In this document: in pieces, positions 1-12,792 of the stretch | Numbering within the stretch: position 1 is the stretch's first letter | Layout of the letters: each line of letters starts with the position of its first letter | Assembly (NCBI RefSeq): GCF_000204055.1 | Contig: NW_006768765.1 | Location: 1,820,881-1,884,880, forward strand | Reading direction: 5' to 3' | Source: Melampsora larici-populina 98AG31 | Taxonomy: Eukaryota > Basidiomycota > Pucciniomycetes > Pucciniales > Melampsoraceae | DNA: 64,000 nt | Made by a program: the position numbers and the translations under genes | Notes under the pieces: model-generated | Databases searched by the model: none | Seen by the model: only the letters and a program-made list of their open reading frames with translations | What the model was told of the DNA's origin: nothing

Positions 1-723
1 TGTATATAGGAAAAAACACTGAGCACTCCCTGCTACGCACCTTTTCAAGATCAAAACTCAAGACTTTTAGATATTATATGAAACTGTTAAGAAATCTGCA
101 GGATTGTTGTGGAGAGCAATTCAGTGGAAGACCATGGAGCCTTTTATAATAATTGCAAAGATAGTCTCATAGAGCAAATTCATGCCGCACGTTCTCGTAT
201 CCTCATCTTCGCATTGGCTAACTCAAACTGGTCCACTTCTCAGATTGACAACTACTTTCCTTCATCGATCAACACTTATCTTATATAACCAGCACATCAT
301 TTCTGACTGAAAGAATCCAATCACGAAAGAATTGTGATATAGGTTGATGGCCGAATGAAGAATGAGGTAATAAAAGGGAAAGAAACATATGAAGGTTTTA
401 CAAGAAGAGGAAGAGGAGTTTGAAGAAACTTTAAGGGAGTTGAACCGATGCTTGTGATCAATGGGCACGGTATGTAAAAAATGTCGTGATATTTACTTTC
501 CTGAGGATGTACTGATTGTGTTGAGCCTCGAGAGGCACAGCGATCAAATCGATATCTCAAATATCATTAGGAGGCTCGTTTTCAACGATTTTTGGAGCTC
601 TTCTCAAAAGTGGCTTATAAATCACGTCGAAACATCTTTTTGGCGAGATCAACCATTCATTAGAGACTAAACCAAGCACCCGCACGTTGTTCAATCAAGT
701 CATATGGGTTTCCGGTTTCTGTA
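1..723. other. No supported gene
   Basis: Short ORFs occur on both strands, but none shows a recognisable domain, a convincing splice pattern or a signal peptide. I see no tRNA-like or repeat structure. The right end merges into the GFA-like remnant that follows. Confidence 0.4.
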
Positions 724-1354
724 GGTGAAATCACCTTTACCGCCGAGGAAGTTTCTATGAAGGCTGGTTTGATATGCCATTGCATAACTTGTCGAACCAT
801 GACATGCAAGATGATTTCTCAAGTAGTCGATGGATCGTTTATCATCTGACTCATATGTCCACTTCCAATCGATATCAGCGTCTTTCTCTTACAATTTACA
901 GGCTAGTGCTCAATCAATTAAGATTACTCATGGTCAACCGAAAGTATATAAAGACACGACTAGTGACAGCGGCAAACCTGTTTATCGGCAGATTCCCCAA
1001 AAAAACAGCTGGAATGGGATCCATTGACCGAATGTGATTTTGTTGATCGTCAGTCGCTTAGAAGTGATTCCAGACGGAGCGATGATCAAAGTAGGTTGTA
1101 TTCAAGAATCCGAATCTGTAGAGCCACAAAGCGAAGTCTATGTAGAACGTGCTCTAGAAAGTCTAGGATTGTGAGTCGAATCACAATTCTTTGAACTTGA
1201 TAGCTTTTTTTTCTGAGAGGTGAAATCTTAGATTCATTCCTTGAAAGATGATTAAAATCCTAATTCGAACGCATTGTTCTCTTTGTTTTTTAGAGCTGGG
1301 AATAATAAAAATACGAAATCATTCAAAGGCATGATGAAAAAGAAGTTTGAGTAA
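724..1354 (+). pseudogene. GFA-family (glutathione-dependent formaldehyde-activating enzyme / CENP-V-like) gene, decayed
   Basis: Three reading-frame pieces match the family in order. Around 745-828 is a zinc-binding C-H-C-x-x-C-R motif (cysteine codons at 775, 781 and 790). Around 870-990 is a stretch ending in KVYKDTTSDSGKPVYR. From about 1053 there is a piece with IPDGAMIKVGCI, followed by a well-formed intron (GTGAGT near 1170, acceptor near 1292) and a lysine-rich last exon ending at 1354. Against functional members the pieces are out of frame with one another near 995. The expected C-x-x-C-G motif after VYR is lost, the N-terminal C-x-C is not visible, and a TGA follows the first piece with no good intron to remove it. 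Family members bind zinc and are usually small cytosolic proteins. I infer a pseudogene. A wrong assembly or an unusual intron is the alternative. Confidence 0.55.
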
Positions 1355-1600
1355 AGCTTAATGTTAGAACTCATTGCTGCACGTTTCTTTTTGGCTTTTT
1401 TACATTATCATTTTGTTGTCAAATCCAACATATAAACTGTTAATCTTTGTATGAATCTCATAGTACAGCCATAGGTGAGTTGATGAGGCTTCCACTGTTG
1501 AATGCCATCAAAGGGGGTAAAAATCTTATCTTGCAATCCAGAATCGTGCCATCTTTCTTGCGCAAAGCCTTAATCGAGTTCAACCATACATCAAACTATG
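1310..1600 (+). repeat. Dispersed duplicate, copy 1 (3' end of GFA-like gene plus downstream DNA)
   Basis: The last exon of the GFA-like remnant and about 250 bp downstream reappear in the same orientation at 6775-7050. Shared blocks include ATCATT-AAAGCATGATG, AAGGGG-TTAAA and the GATCAAG/TTATC context. Divergence is high, roughly a quarter of positions by eye, so the duplication is old. Confidence 0.6.
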
Positions 1601-3600
1601 GTTATGTGCTCTTTCTAGTGTCTATAAAATTGAGGAAAGTACTTCAAATTTGCCAAGACTTTGCAATATGCTATAGCTCACATGTTCAGCGGTCGGTACC
1701 CAAGGTTTCCATCAAGTGTTGCGAGCATGACCAGCGCTTGGACTGGAAGCGCCTCAGGACTGAGTCGTGCCTGTCGTACGACATACGCCGGGCACCTATA
1801 GTTGAAATGACATTTATCACCTCCAATAATTACTGTGTTATTGCTCGCTTCACGAGAATAGGCCTCGCCAGTATTGATGCTTCATTGCCCTCGTTCGCCA
1901 GCGAGACTTTACACCAACTCGCGCTGCTCAGATGATTATGAGTCAGCCTATGTAAATTAGCTCTATGGTCATCTAGATTTGCGGAAACTTCACCTGCCTC
2001 TTCTTCCTACAGGCCCACCATGTCATCAAGAGAAACGCTTCCGTCAAGTTTGGTTTAGCTGAGTGCTTCCCTCCCTTCAATCAAAGATTTTATATGCCGT
2101 ATCCAAACCGAGAGATTACAAAGTTGCCGTATACTTTATGATCAATTACTGAGAAGATTAAACCTTTCTACAAACAATGTCGTGCTCTCTCTTGAAATGA
2201 GCTACATCCATAAAACATCTTGAATTTCTTGAAGAATTTCTGCTTACTTGCTGTTCCTGATCAATGAGTGATCTTTTCTTAGACCCTTGCTAGTTGAAGT
2301 ATTCGTGATTTGATTACAAGCTATAAATTTAATCAAGCTAGTTAAGTTGTAGTCTACTTGGATGATTTGAATATCTTACAATCTTATCAAGTCCTTTCGA
2401 CTTGATACGTTTTATTCAGAACACAGACAAATAATCAGGTCGTAAACATATTTGAAAAATTCGATCATAGAATCAAGTTTTGATGTTGGACTGCTTACAT
2501 AATTTGTGATTTAACATAGGGAACTTGTACTTTACAGTTCATTGAGACTCAAGTTTCTCAATTTAATCCCCTCGCAATGACTTCAGCTTGTGAATCGTAA
2601 GCCGGCTGTATTTTTAGCAATCAATCAGTTTTGTCCCTGTTTTTCACATTTTGAAGGAGGAGAGCAGTGGACTTACTCACTTGAACGACAGCGGAAGTGA
2701 TGGTTGAAAAACGAATTGAAGAAAAGACAGGTGTACATCTTACCAATCTCTTCGTGATCATTGCAATATGTAGCCTTCATCTTAACCCGAAAGGTAGAAT
2801 GGAAGGCGTAAGTCCACCCATTACCTGACCATTGTTAATTGGGAAAGGTTACTGACAAAAAGAGGCTTCTAAGAGAGAAGAGAGTCAATGATACCGTTAA
2901 TATGAGCCTGTGGTCAGATATATGTCACCCCAGCGTTTTTGGATAAGCCTGTTCCCTGGCGGTGCTTGTCTCGTGTTGTTATTTGATAGTGTAGAGGCAT
3001 TTTCTATGAGAAATCAAAAAGAACCGTTGAAATGATGATGTAATTTGCGTGATGGTATTTCTTCAGAGTCATCCAATCCATCTTATTAGGGTGAGATTTG
3101 GACTGCATCAGCTTGCACTTTATTGAAGAGAAAGTATGATGTTGCCTATAGTTTGGATCAGCCTGAGATATTAGTGCGAGTTGTTTGGAGTTGCTTCCAC
3201 TGAGCAAAAGAGAACAATTAAACTTTAGGAATTTCCTCAGAGGTTGTTGTATACCAAGAGCCGCGATGAATGATCGACATACTGTCCAAACATATAGAGA
3301 AAAGCAGGTTTGTTAGCATACAGTACCATCACAAAGGAAAGATGGGGTTACTGAACACGAGAAATGAAACATTACAATACATTTTGAACATAATCATCCT
3401 AAGTATGTGATAACATTTCTTAGAGAGGTCACGTGTGGATCAGCTTCTAAGCTGTATGAATCGGATACAAATATCCCAACTTTCTCGGATCGCTGTTCCT
3501 CTCCATCCCAACCCTCTACCACCACCACGAGATTATCCTTTCCATAAAACCTTTTTCACTACCTCTTGAATCCTTCCCACTTTCTTCAACTTCTTTGTCA
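1600..3600. other. No supported gene
   Basis: A 162-codon ORF (1447-1935) starts inside the duplicated segment, has mixed composition, and shows no recognisable motif and no conserved counterpart in the 6.8-kb copy. The remainder is AT-rich. A pyrimidine-rich stretch just before 3600 probably belongs to the promoter and leader of the next gene. Confidence 0.4.
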
Positions 3601-3602
3601 TC

Positions 3603-4131
3603 ATGAATCTCCCCAAGTTAACTTCTAGAATGATCTTCGGTCCTCGTTTTCAAAAAACCCTCTTTGTTTACTTCCCGTTGAACTTCTTCTTTGTTATCTT
3701 TTTGATTTTTGGCACTCACAAGATCTCTCCTCGCAAAGTTCCAGAGTTGTTCATCCTTAAACTCATCGCTAAAAAATTGTACATCATTCTTCCTTGGGCT
3801 TATTTCTATGCTCATATTCTTTACTCTCGCCACGACACTCTTCCAAAGAAGTGTTCGACTGATCCTGAGAAAGATATCGAACTCGGTCCAGTAGCTCCTC
3901 TTCCGAAACCTCTCGATGCTCCAATCCCCCACCTCAAGAACCGAACTCCACGAAACACCCTTCCAGCCGAATTTGTTGAAATTGATCTAGGTATGTTATC
4001 TTTCCTACTGTTCTTCTTTCTCATGATTCTATAAACTAGTCTAACAAACTCTTCAATTGCTTCTAGGTGAAGGTCCCTCAAACTGCGGTCTTCCTGGTTC
4101 TCCTCGACCTTTTTCAACATGTGAAGTTTAA
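3603..4131 (+). CDS. Small putative membrane protein, founder of a tandem family
   Basis: Two exons (3603-3990 and 4067-4131; donor GTATGT, acceptor TTCTAG) give 150 residues. Two hydrophobic segments are visible, at about residues 18-42 and 55-75. A polar, proline-rich second half follows, containing EKDIELGPVAP, and the short last exon ends in STCEV. I do not recognise the family. The case for a real gene is that the intron position and the surrounding codons are kept in two degraded tandem copies downstream (4440-4930 and 5150-5610). The leader is CT- and CA-rich, as in other genes of this window. A signal peptide is unlikely, because the first hydrophobic segment is long and preceded by basic residues. 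It could be a lineage-specific membrane protein. No function is assigned. Confidence 0.5.
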
Positions 4132-4439
4132 AGAACTTGACTCGATTTCACCTTGGTATGTTATCTCTGCCTTCATTTGTCATCTATTCATCTTTCCTGA
4201 GAGCGAATTCATTATTTGTTTTGATCAATCTAATCCTTTTGACCTTTCCCAATTCTCTTGTGGCTTGACAGGCGATGCGTTCCTTCATCTATTTCCTTAT
4301 CTCGATGGCTTGTTTTGTGACCATTCCATTCTCTCGTTTGAAATGTGTTCTTGTTGTTATTGTTTTGCGATGATGAGTAGGAGTTTACTTTTTGAACATA
4401 TGTATCGAGTCGTTGCCGATATTTGAATCAATTAGTACT

Positions 4440-4930
4440 TTGAATACCCTCACTCTGAGCTCCTTTACTTCTATCTGTCAATCTAATCTGTAATCGAAAG
4501 ATATATATCAACATCTCTTTTCAAATGCTTTGAAGTGGCCGAATGGATAGGGATTTCAAAGATACCAAATTAGTAGCTTGCTTCGTCCATCATAAGGCTA
4601 CAATTGTGAGAATTGGTTTGTGCAACGTTTGCCATATTCAGAGGGCTTTGCGTTTCTCCACTGTCACCGAGAAAGATATCAAGCTTGGTCCAGTAGCTCC
4701 TCCTCCAAAGCTATCGATGCTATGTTTTCCACTCTTTCAAACCAAACTCCCCAAAAGTCGCCTCCACATGAGTTGCTGAGGTCAATATAGGTATGTATAC
4801 AGTCTTTTGTTACTGAGTTTGCTTCTTTTTGATCGTATTCTGATGTTTTCCTTCTCCATCATTCTTTTTAGGCGAGTGTCTCCTCCTCGACCTGTCCTAA
4901 CATATAACGTCTGAAGACCTCTTCCTTTGA
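4440..4930 (+). pseudogene. Tandem copy 2 of the 3603-4131 gene, degenerate
   Basis: The block EKDIKLGPVAPPPK, the exon-2 boundary (GTATGT after a GTCAATATAG context, acceptor TTTTAG near 4872) and a short GEC...L tail match copy 1. Frameshifts and a stop break the reading frame before the intron (TGAG near 4778). The upstream part resembles copy 3 more than copy 1: both carry an M-D-x-K-D block and a YHKAT / HHKAT block. I infer non-functional. Confidence 0.5.
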
Positions 4931-5149
4931 AGTATTATTCTTCATCAGATTGGCTATAATGTCTTTTGGGGCAGGGTTGGAGGATGCGATATGAATTTAG
5001 AGGAATGGAGTTCCTGATATCTCAATTTGCATTACCTCATTAAGGCTCAGTAGTCACTTTTCAATTCAGTGATATTGAGTTGGCTTTCATTGTTAAAATG
5101 TAAATAATGAGTAAATAGTGCTACTTGAAACAATCTGAACTACTTCGAA

Positions 5150-5610
5150 TACCCTCGCTTACCCCCCCTTTACTCTTATCCACCACTTTTACCTGTAATA
5201 CAAAAGTACCCATTGATATATCCTTTAACGTGCCTTGAAGTGACCCAACGAATATGGATCTCAAAGATATACAAGTAATTGGTTGCTATGTATATCATAA
5301 GGCTACAGTTGCGAGAATCACTTTGTGCAACTTTCTGTTAGCAAGCTCGGTCCAGCAGCTCCTCCTACAAACTTGCTCGATGCTATGCTGCCCACACCCG
5401 CGTACCAAATTTCACAAAACATTGTTTCACTTGGATTTGTTGAAGTCAAGCTAGGTATACGATACTCTCTTTTGAGATTGAGTTCGCTTCTTTTTGATCG
5501 GATTCTGATGTTTTCTCTCTCCACAGTTCTTTTCTGTGGAAGGTCCCTCGGAAAAAGGTCTTCCTGATATCACTTGACCTTTTCTGGCATGCAGCGTTTC
5601 AAAAACTGTT
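5150..5610 (+). pseudogene. Tandem copy 3 of the 3603-4131 gene, degenerate
   Basis: Shares KLGPAAPPTNLLDA, VEVKL before a GTATAC donor, and a VEGPSEKGLPD tail with copy 1. Its 5' part is aligned with copy 2 from a common GAATACCCTC block (4441 and 5151). The frame is interrupted before the conserved block and no complete ORF remains. The copy spacing is about 800 and then 680 bp, as expected from unequal tandem duplication followed by decay. Confidence 0.5.
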
Positions 5611-5619
5611 TTATTGATT

Positions 5620-7654
5620 ATCTATACGATCAGATTGCCAATAATGCCTGTTAGTTCATGGGTGGAGGTTATGGCATTAAATTAGACGTTGGAGTTGCTG
5701 ATGTCTTGATATGAATCATCTCGATGATGCCCACGAGTTCCTTTTCCTTGAACTTTTACATGGAAGAGAGTAACATGAAATGATGGGTTGTTCAAAATGT
5801 AGGCTAATCAACACGTGCTCATAAGTTTTACCAAAATCATTGGAATCTGTTTTTCACATGCCTCATTGTTGTGCAAGACCCTGCTAGGGCGACTTGGTTT
5901 CTCTAGCTCTAGCTCAGCCAGCCTAAATCCTCTTAGATAAGTCATTCCATGGAACAATTCAATCATGACCTCATTGGATAGATCTAGAAATGCACAAAGT
6001 AACAGATTTGGAACGGTTCTTCAAATCTTTCTTCATTCCTTCGTAACAAAAGCCTTCTTCAGATTGAGGTTGAGTATTTGAATCAAAATAGATCTTGAAA
6101 AAAATCATCTAAACAGACGCTTCAGATGGAGTTATACAACTTGTACATCTCGATAACGAGCCCATTAGGTAAGTATTTCTCTATTGTACAAAACATCGTC
6201 TACAGGATAGAAAGATCCTTCAAATGCTATGCCCCTGGCGCAGGATCTTGAAATCAAATTTAAGTTTTTGAATTAAATATCAATCGTCGGAGCAATGATC
6301 TTGAGATTTGAATCCCAAAATCGAACTGGTGCACCGCAAGCATGGCTCAGCAGAAACTCGTACGCTGTGAGTTGGCGAAGTGCTCTCAACTTTCTAAGTT
6401 TGAGTCGATCCGGTCAAATCAAACTCTTCCCACTGAGAATTCTGGCTGGTAGGTGCGGTGATACCGATCAAGATGAGCTAAATCGAAATGAGAAGACGAA
6501 GATTGGACAGTTCTACCAGAAGGCCATGAATTGATAAAATTGACCAATCACCGAACAAAGCGAATGGTCAATTTTTCTCAGCCTTTGGTTAGCCATAAGT
6601 GAGACGTGTAGCCTATGGGGTTAAGCAAGTGATCACACTGAGTCAAACACGCCATCCGAGCCCTAGCCCACATCAAGCAAATTCACCTTCACACTTTCGT
6701 CCCTCAGCATCTCCAATCCCACAACATCCTGATAACTCAGACCCCGCATATTGATTCAGATTTCAATCACGGTAGAGTAAAATCATTTGAAAGCATGATG
6801 GAAAGAGAACTTTGAGTAAACCCCAGAACTCAACTCTGCATAATGTTTATGGCTTCTTTAAATCATTATCAACTTGTAAGATTCATGACAAAGCCAATGA
6901 TAGTCATAAGACTAGTCATATTGGTATGGTCAAGAGAAGTGGGTAGTCTTATACTCTTGAATTCCACCAAAGGGGTTAAAGTTTGATTGATTCAAGAGTA
7001 TGTTATCTTTCTTTCAGAAAGAGAGTTGATCAAGCTCAAGATGTAAATTGCGGATATTGACGTGAAGCCAGCACTTTGAGGAGCATTTCCTTGTTATACC
7101 TTTGAGGTTGAACCATTCATGATTTTGTTTGAAGCCATCATCTTGACCAGATGGCTTGAAGATGTGGACCAATTTTCCAAAGTAAAGATCTCATGTTTGC
7201 AAGTGCTTTCAAAGTTGGATGTCTTTATAAAGGAGAACAGAAAAAGAATGATAAGATGGAAAAGAATGCTAAAGGATTTGATCTCAAGATATAATTTTGT
7301 TGATTCTGAGATTCAATCACCTGGTGTTAAATCTCTTGTGAGGTTTGTCATTGAATGAAAGGTTGTGTACTGTTTCTTAAAACTGAATCTTGTGACGAAG
7401 TACCCTCTTGCAATGAGCTTGATCAATCTCTTGAGTTTTCAAATGTTTGATTATCCAAGAATTTTGGAAGGTGATCATTATTGAATATTTGAGTCAATTT
7501 TGAAGGCGTGAAAACTGGATTTACACACTTGAAGGAAGCATACAGTATCAAAAGTCAAGAAGAGATAATCCAGCCAGAATTTGAGTATGGGAAAAGCCTG
7601 TTCAATTGCAAAGCTTCATATTTTGTTTTGGAATAGGCAGCAAAGAGCCTGCTA
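5620..7654. other. No supported gene; contains the second dispersed duplicate (6775-7050)
   Basis: ORFs at 6295-6534 and 7119-7358 (79 codons each) have no recognisable motif and no splice context. Positions 6775-7050 duplicate 1310-1600, including the last exon of the GFA-like remnant, but the rest of that gene is absent here. Confidence 0.45.
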
Positions 7655-8069
7655 CAGTCAAACCCGCGCAAATGCATAAATTGGGGCAACGGTTTTTTCT
7701 ATGCATTTTGACCGGTTATTCATTTTAACGGGCTTTGTGATAATGCATAACTCTATGCATTATGGTCATAATACATACATTTATGCATTATGAGAACAAA
7801 AATGTCATAATGCATAGAGTTATGCATTATGAAGCAGACAAAAATGTGAATGTACAACTGCTCCAATGAAAATTTGTGCTTCCAGAACCCCGCAAGTCCA
7901 GGGCCGGCCACGGATCTCCATGCATTATGCCCACCAACATCCGGATTTTTTTGGCAACACACTATGCATTACTAAATTATGCAATAGTTTGGATTTTGGC
8001 CCGCACCAGCTTGATGGAACCCAAGCCCTATGCAAATTGGCTGATTATGCATTTGCGCGGGTTTGACTG
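7655..8069. mobile_element. MITE with mariner/Tc1-type ends
   Basis: A 25-bp perfect terminal inverted repeat beginning CAGTCAAACCCGCGC bounds a 415-bp element. It is flanked by TA on both sides (7653-7654 and 8070-8071), the mariner-type target duplication. The interior has no transposase but is packed with ATGCAT/GCATTATG motifs in both orientations. Confidence 0.8.
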
Positions 8070-8418
8070 TACCCACTCCATAGCATTATTCAAAAGCATT
8101 CAATACATATGATCGGGTAGATCTTGTGAGATTGAACGCATCAGCTGGGGCCTGAGTGTAAGCACTTACTTTAATAACCACTGTGAATGGATTGGTCAAG
8201 GGGTTTCCTTCTTGTGGCAATAAAACTCAAGTATATATGGAGGGCAATAAATAAGGCTTTATTGTTTGAAGATCCAAAATTATTGGTGTAGTCTCCTAAT
8301 ATACAGCCAGAAAGGTTGATGTCAGCGTAGAGGGCCATCACAAAGTCAAAGGGGTGCTACTGAGCACAAGGAATACACAATCACTGTACATATTCAACAT
8401 TATCATACCAGACAATAT

Positions 8419-9600
8419 CACAACCGCTCCACAACTTATAGCGGTTGTGGTGCGGTTGCGCAGCGGTTTTGTGACACGCAATGACCCCGCAATATATAGC
8501 GGGGCCAGCGCACCGCAACCCAGGGCTGAAAAACCGGGTTGTTGGGCATCCGCAGCACAACTTCGGTATACTCCGCTATATCCGATATATTGCGGAGTAA
8601 AACCCTCAACCAGACAGCAACATATCCCTCTGTTCAACACCTCACCCCACGTATCCATTGCTTCAACACCTCCACCTACGACTCTCCCAATATGGAAGGT
8701 GGCGCTTGGTCGAGTGTTGAAACACTCAACCAGTTGAACAACCCTTGGAAGAATCTTCACCTACGGCCAAAAAGTGGTTGGATATTGATTCGATTTGTCA
8801 GTCTTGATAAAGGGTGAGTTTTTTTTATCTCGTCGATTCCTTCTTTAACATTCTATTCCTTTCTTTCATGGTTTCTTTTTCCAAACCAACCTAAGTTGGT
8901 TTTAGTTTGTTTATTTCTTTATTTTTTGTTTGCCTCTCCTCTTGCTCAGCGGAATTCAATCCAAAAGTATCCGCAATATTTCCCACAATATTGTGTTTTT
9001 CCGCAATATTGTGCCCCAATGCGCAGAAATTGCGGAAATATTGTGTTTGTTCCGCACCACAACCCAAAGATGAAATAAAACATGTACCATTGCGGTCTAT
9101 TTCGCAGCGTAATATTGCGCAGAAAGCGCAGCACAATGTGATATGGTCAAAATGTGTTGCGTTGCGCAGTGGTTGCGATATTGGTTCCTGCACCCAGAAC
9201 CCAATTCAAAAACAGTCCAAACCAATTGAACCATTTGAATGTATTTTAGTCCGTTCAAAGAGGTCTCTCAGCAATTACGGAACCTAAAGCAAGGATATTG
9301 CGCCAATATCCTTGATCTCATCCGCGCGACCTCCTCTGTGAGGATAATCAACGGAGATCGGGCGGATCTCCGTTGGATGTCGCGAGACAGGACATCCGGC
9401 GGATGTCCTGATTGGACCGTAGTGTAGTATTGACCATTGTGGTACTATACTGGATGCAGTATTGTATGTGACAATACTATGTCATGGACCGGCAAGTACA
9501 TCATAGCCAATACAGAGACTAAGCATTAGGTGTAGGATACTGTGGAAAAGATACAATACCAATACTTTACTGTGAATAGTACAGTAAAGGTGGTAGTGTT
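8419..9600. repeat. Cluster of short perfect hairpins in a G+C-rich patch
   Basis: At least nine short palindromes lie in 1.2 kb. They include CACAACCGCT/AGCGGTTGTG (8419-8449), CCCCGC/GCGGGG (8485-8504), CAACCC/GGGTTG (from about 8517), ACTCCGC/GCGGAGT (about 8570-8598), 11-bp arms at 9290-9314 and 9349-9375, 10-bp arms at 9388-9410, and looser ones around 9450-9480 and 9570-9590. A CCGCAATATTGTG-like motif recurs between 8960 and 9180. I see no coding gene: the long overlapping ORFs on both strands at 8338-8760 are a by-product of the G+C content. Confidence 0.65.
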
Positions 9601-10347
9601 GATCTGAGGAGCCAAATTTTGGCATCTGACACAGGTGGAGATCTGATGATCATGGAGATTTTTCATTCATCAATATACAGTTGTTCCCAGAAATGTTGGA
9701 AATATCCAAGATTTTTGAGCTGAGGTCAGGGTCCCGAGGAGGTGACTTTTTGATGACATGTGTCATGGAAAAAGTCATGGCAGCTGTCGAGTGGAGGTCG
9801 GTGTCCCCTTCACCAACCTCAACTCCCTTTTGTCCTCTCCATGCCACCCTTCCTCATATCCTCAGCTCATGTTCACAATCCCTTCACCATGAAATCATGT
9901 GTTCAAGTCTTTAGCCATGTGGCCATTGGCAAGGGAGTAGGGTGGTCATCGAGGTACAATGGAAAGATAGGATGTTTGTCTTGAGATAGCTGTCAAAAGT
10001 CTGACCTCTTATCTCTGTGTTACCGCTCTGCGCACGGACCCAGCCCTACAGTCAAGATTTTTGATTTTTCCAATAATTCTGGGATTGACTGTACACTCTA
10101 AAAATAAAATAAAAAACTCAGATTGAATTTCTCAACACCAGGAATAATGTGCATATCTTTTTGTATTTTTTGCTCTTGTCCTAGCCTCTCAATATTTTTG
10201 TATACACTCAAAATATTGTCCACCAATTTGATCTCCCAGCAAGGATTTTGACTCTTGAATCTGGTAAGCTCTGCTATCCGGTACAAAAGGTGACCACCAA
10301 GCCCCACCAAGCCCACCACATTTCAGAGATATGACTGTATCAATAAA
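9601..10347. other. No supported gene
   Basis: Only short ORFs without motifs. A 45-bp stretch beginning and ending with CAGTCAA/TTGACTG and flanked by TA lies at about 10050-10093. It may be a remnant of a mariner-type end. Confidence 0.4.
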
Positions 10348-10493
10348 GGTACACAAACATCAAAAACCCGTATGATAAACACACATGAAAAACTTGTCCC
10401 AACCCATTTGAATTTTGGGTTTTTGCAGGGAAATCTTGAAATTGAAATGAGTTTGAACAGGTTTTTCATATGAGTTTTTGATGTTTGTGTACC
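10348..10493. mobile_element. Small inverted-repeat element (MITE-like)
   Basis: The arms 10348-10367 and 10474-10493 are a perfect 20-bp inverted repeat starting GGTACACAAACATC. Homology between the arms continues inward with gaps (CATATGAAAAAC). No clear target duplication was found, so the superfamily is unknown. Confidence 0.5.
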
Positions 10494-10545
10494 CCTAATG
10501 TTTATGTTTTCTGCACTATTTTTTGTAGTGTCATTTTGTAAACTA

Positions 10546-10737
10546 CAACCATTTCAACATATGTTGGACATTGAGAATAAATTAACCAAGTGTTTTACTA
10601 CCTTAAAGCAGATTAAACTTCAAAGTTTACCACTGAAAACCAAAAAATACAGTCTTTGCAGTCCTTAAATACAGTTAAAAACTGAAATTTGAATGTCTAC
10701 ATTTTTTCTCAATGTCCAACATGTAATGAAATGGTTG
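10546..10737. mobile_element. MITE, mariner-type (TA duplication)
   Basis: Inverted arms of about 35 bp (CAACCATTTCA...GTTGGACATTGAGAA) with two small mismatch zones enclose 192 bp. TA flanks both ends (10544-10545 and 10738-10739). No coding capacity. Confidence 0.7.
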
Positions 10738-11156
10738 TACTTGGAATTTCAGATTATGTTCTGCAACATGAGAATTTGCATGTTATTGTAAATTCTTTCA
10801 GTCTACATGCCACATTTTGTCTCTTTTCTGTCCTTTTCTAATATCAAGTAGCATTTACAACTCCTTAAACACCTCCAGATGGTTTTCAAGAAGGAGCTCA
10901 CTTTCTCAATTGACAGGGTTTCCATGAAAGAACCACTGGTGTTGACTTTTGGTCATTTGTGGCTAGAGCACAGGAACTATGTAGGTAGATGTACACATCT
11001 ATGAGTCTTAGTAGAAATGTAATGGGTATGCCTATCCATGGGTATAGGGACAAACTCAAATCCCAGTGAAAAAAACCTTTGTTATTCCTTGATCAACTTC
11101 TTGTAATGTTATTTGTGAATCTCATCCAAAAATATTGAAAAAAAGATATGATGTAA

Positions 11157-12450
<1,294 letters not shown>

Positions 12451-12792
12451 TTTTGATAACTAACGATGGGGAGAGATGGTTCATGGAGAAGTTTGTAGAG
12501 GGCGAAAGTAAAAGTTGGCCGACCAAAACGATGCATACGGTACACATGCGCTCCCCGGTCTATTGAGATCCGGCTCCAACGGCCATGCAGGTCTGAGGAG
12601 ATCCGAGTAATCTTTGCAGCTTGATCCGGGTCGTTGTGGTATCGCCAAGAGTTTGAGTGAGAAAGGCTGTATTGCACCTACAAGTTTGATGCCATGAAGT
12701 TCAACTTTCTGGTATCAAATCAATTCATCAATCAAAGAAACAATTCAAGAACGACTTAAACTCAAAGGAACGTGAATGTTGCCTCATACAAG
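12451..12792. promoter_or_regulatory. Shared divergent promoter region (TGS1 / mitochondrial carrier)
   Basis: This 342-bp gap lies between two oppositely directed start codons. No TATA-like box stands out. It is inferred to carry both promoters from position alone. Confidence 0.4.

Noticed and set aside
1447..1935. 162-codon plus ORF
   Set aside because: It starts inside a duplicated non-coding segment, has no motif, and its start is not conserved in the second copy.
3603..3700. Signal peptide on the 3603 protein
   Set aside because: The hydrophobic stretch is long and preceded by many basic residues, better explained as a transmembrane segment.
8338..8760. 140-codon minus ORF overlapping a 127-codon plus ORF
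   Set aside because: Both arise from the same G+C-rich hairpin patch; neither has motifs, splice context or protein-like composition.
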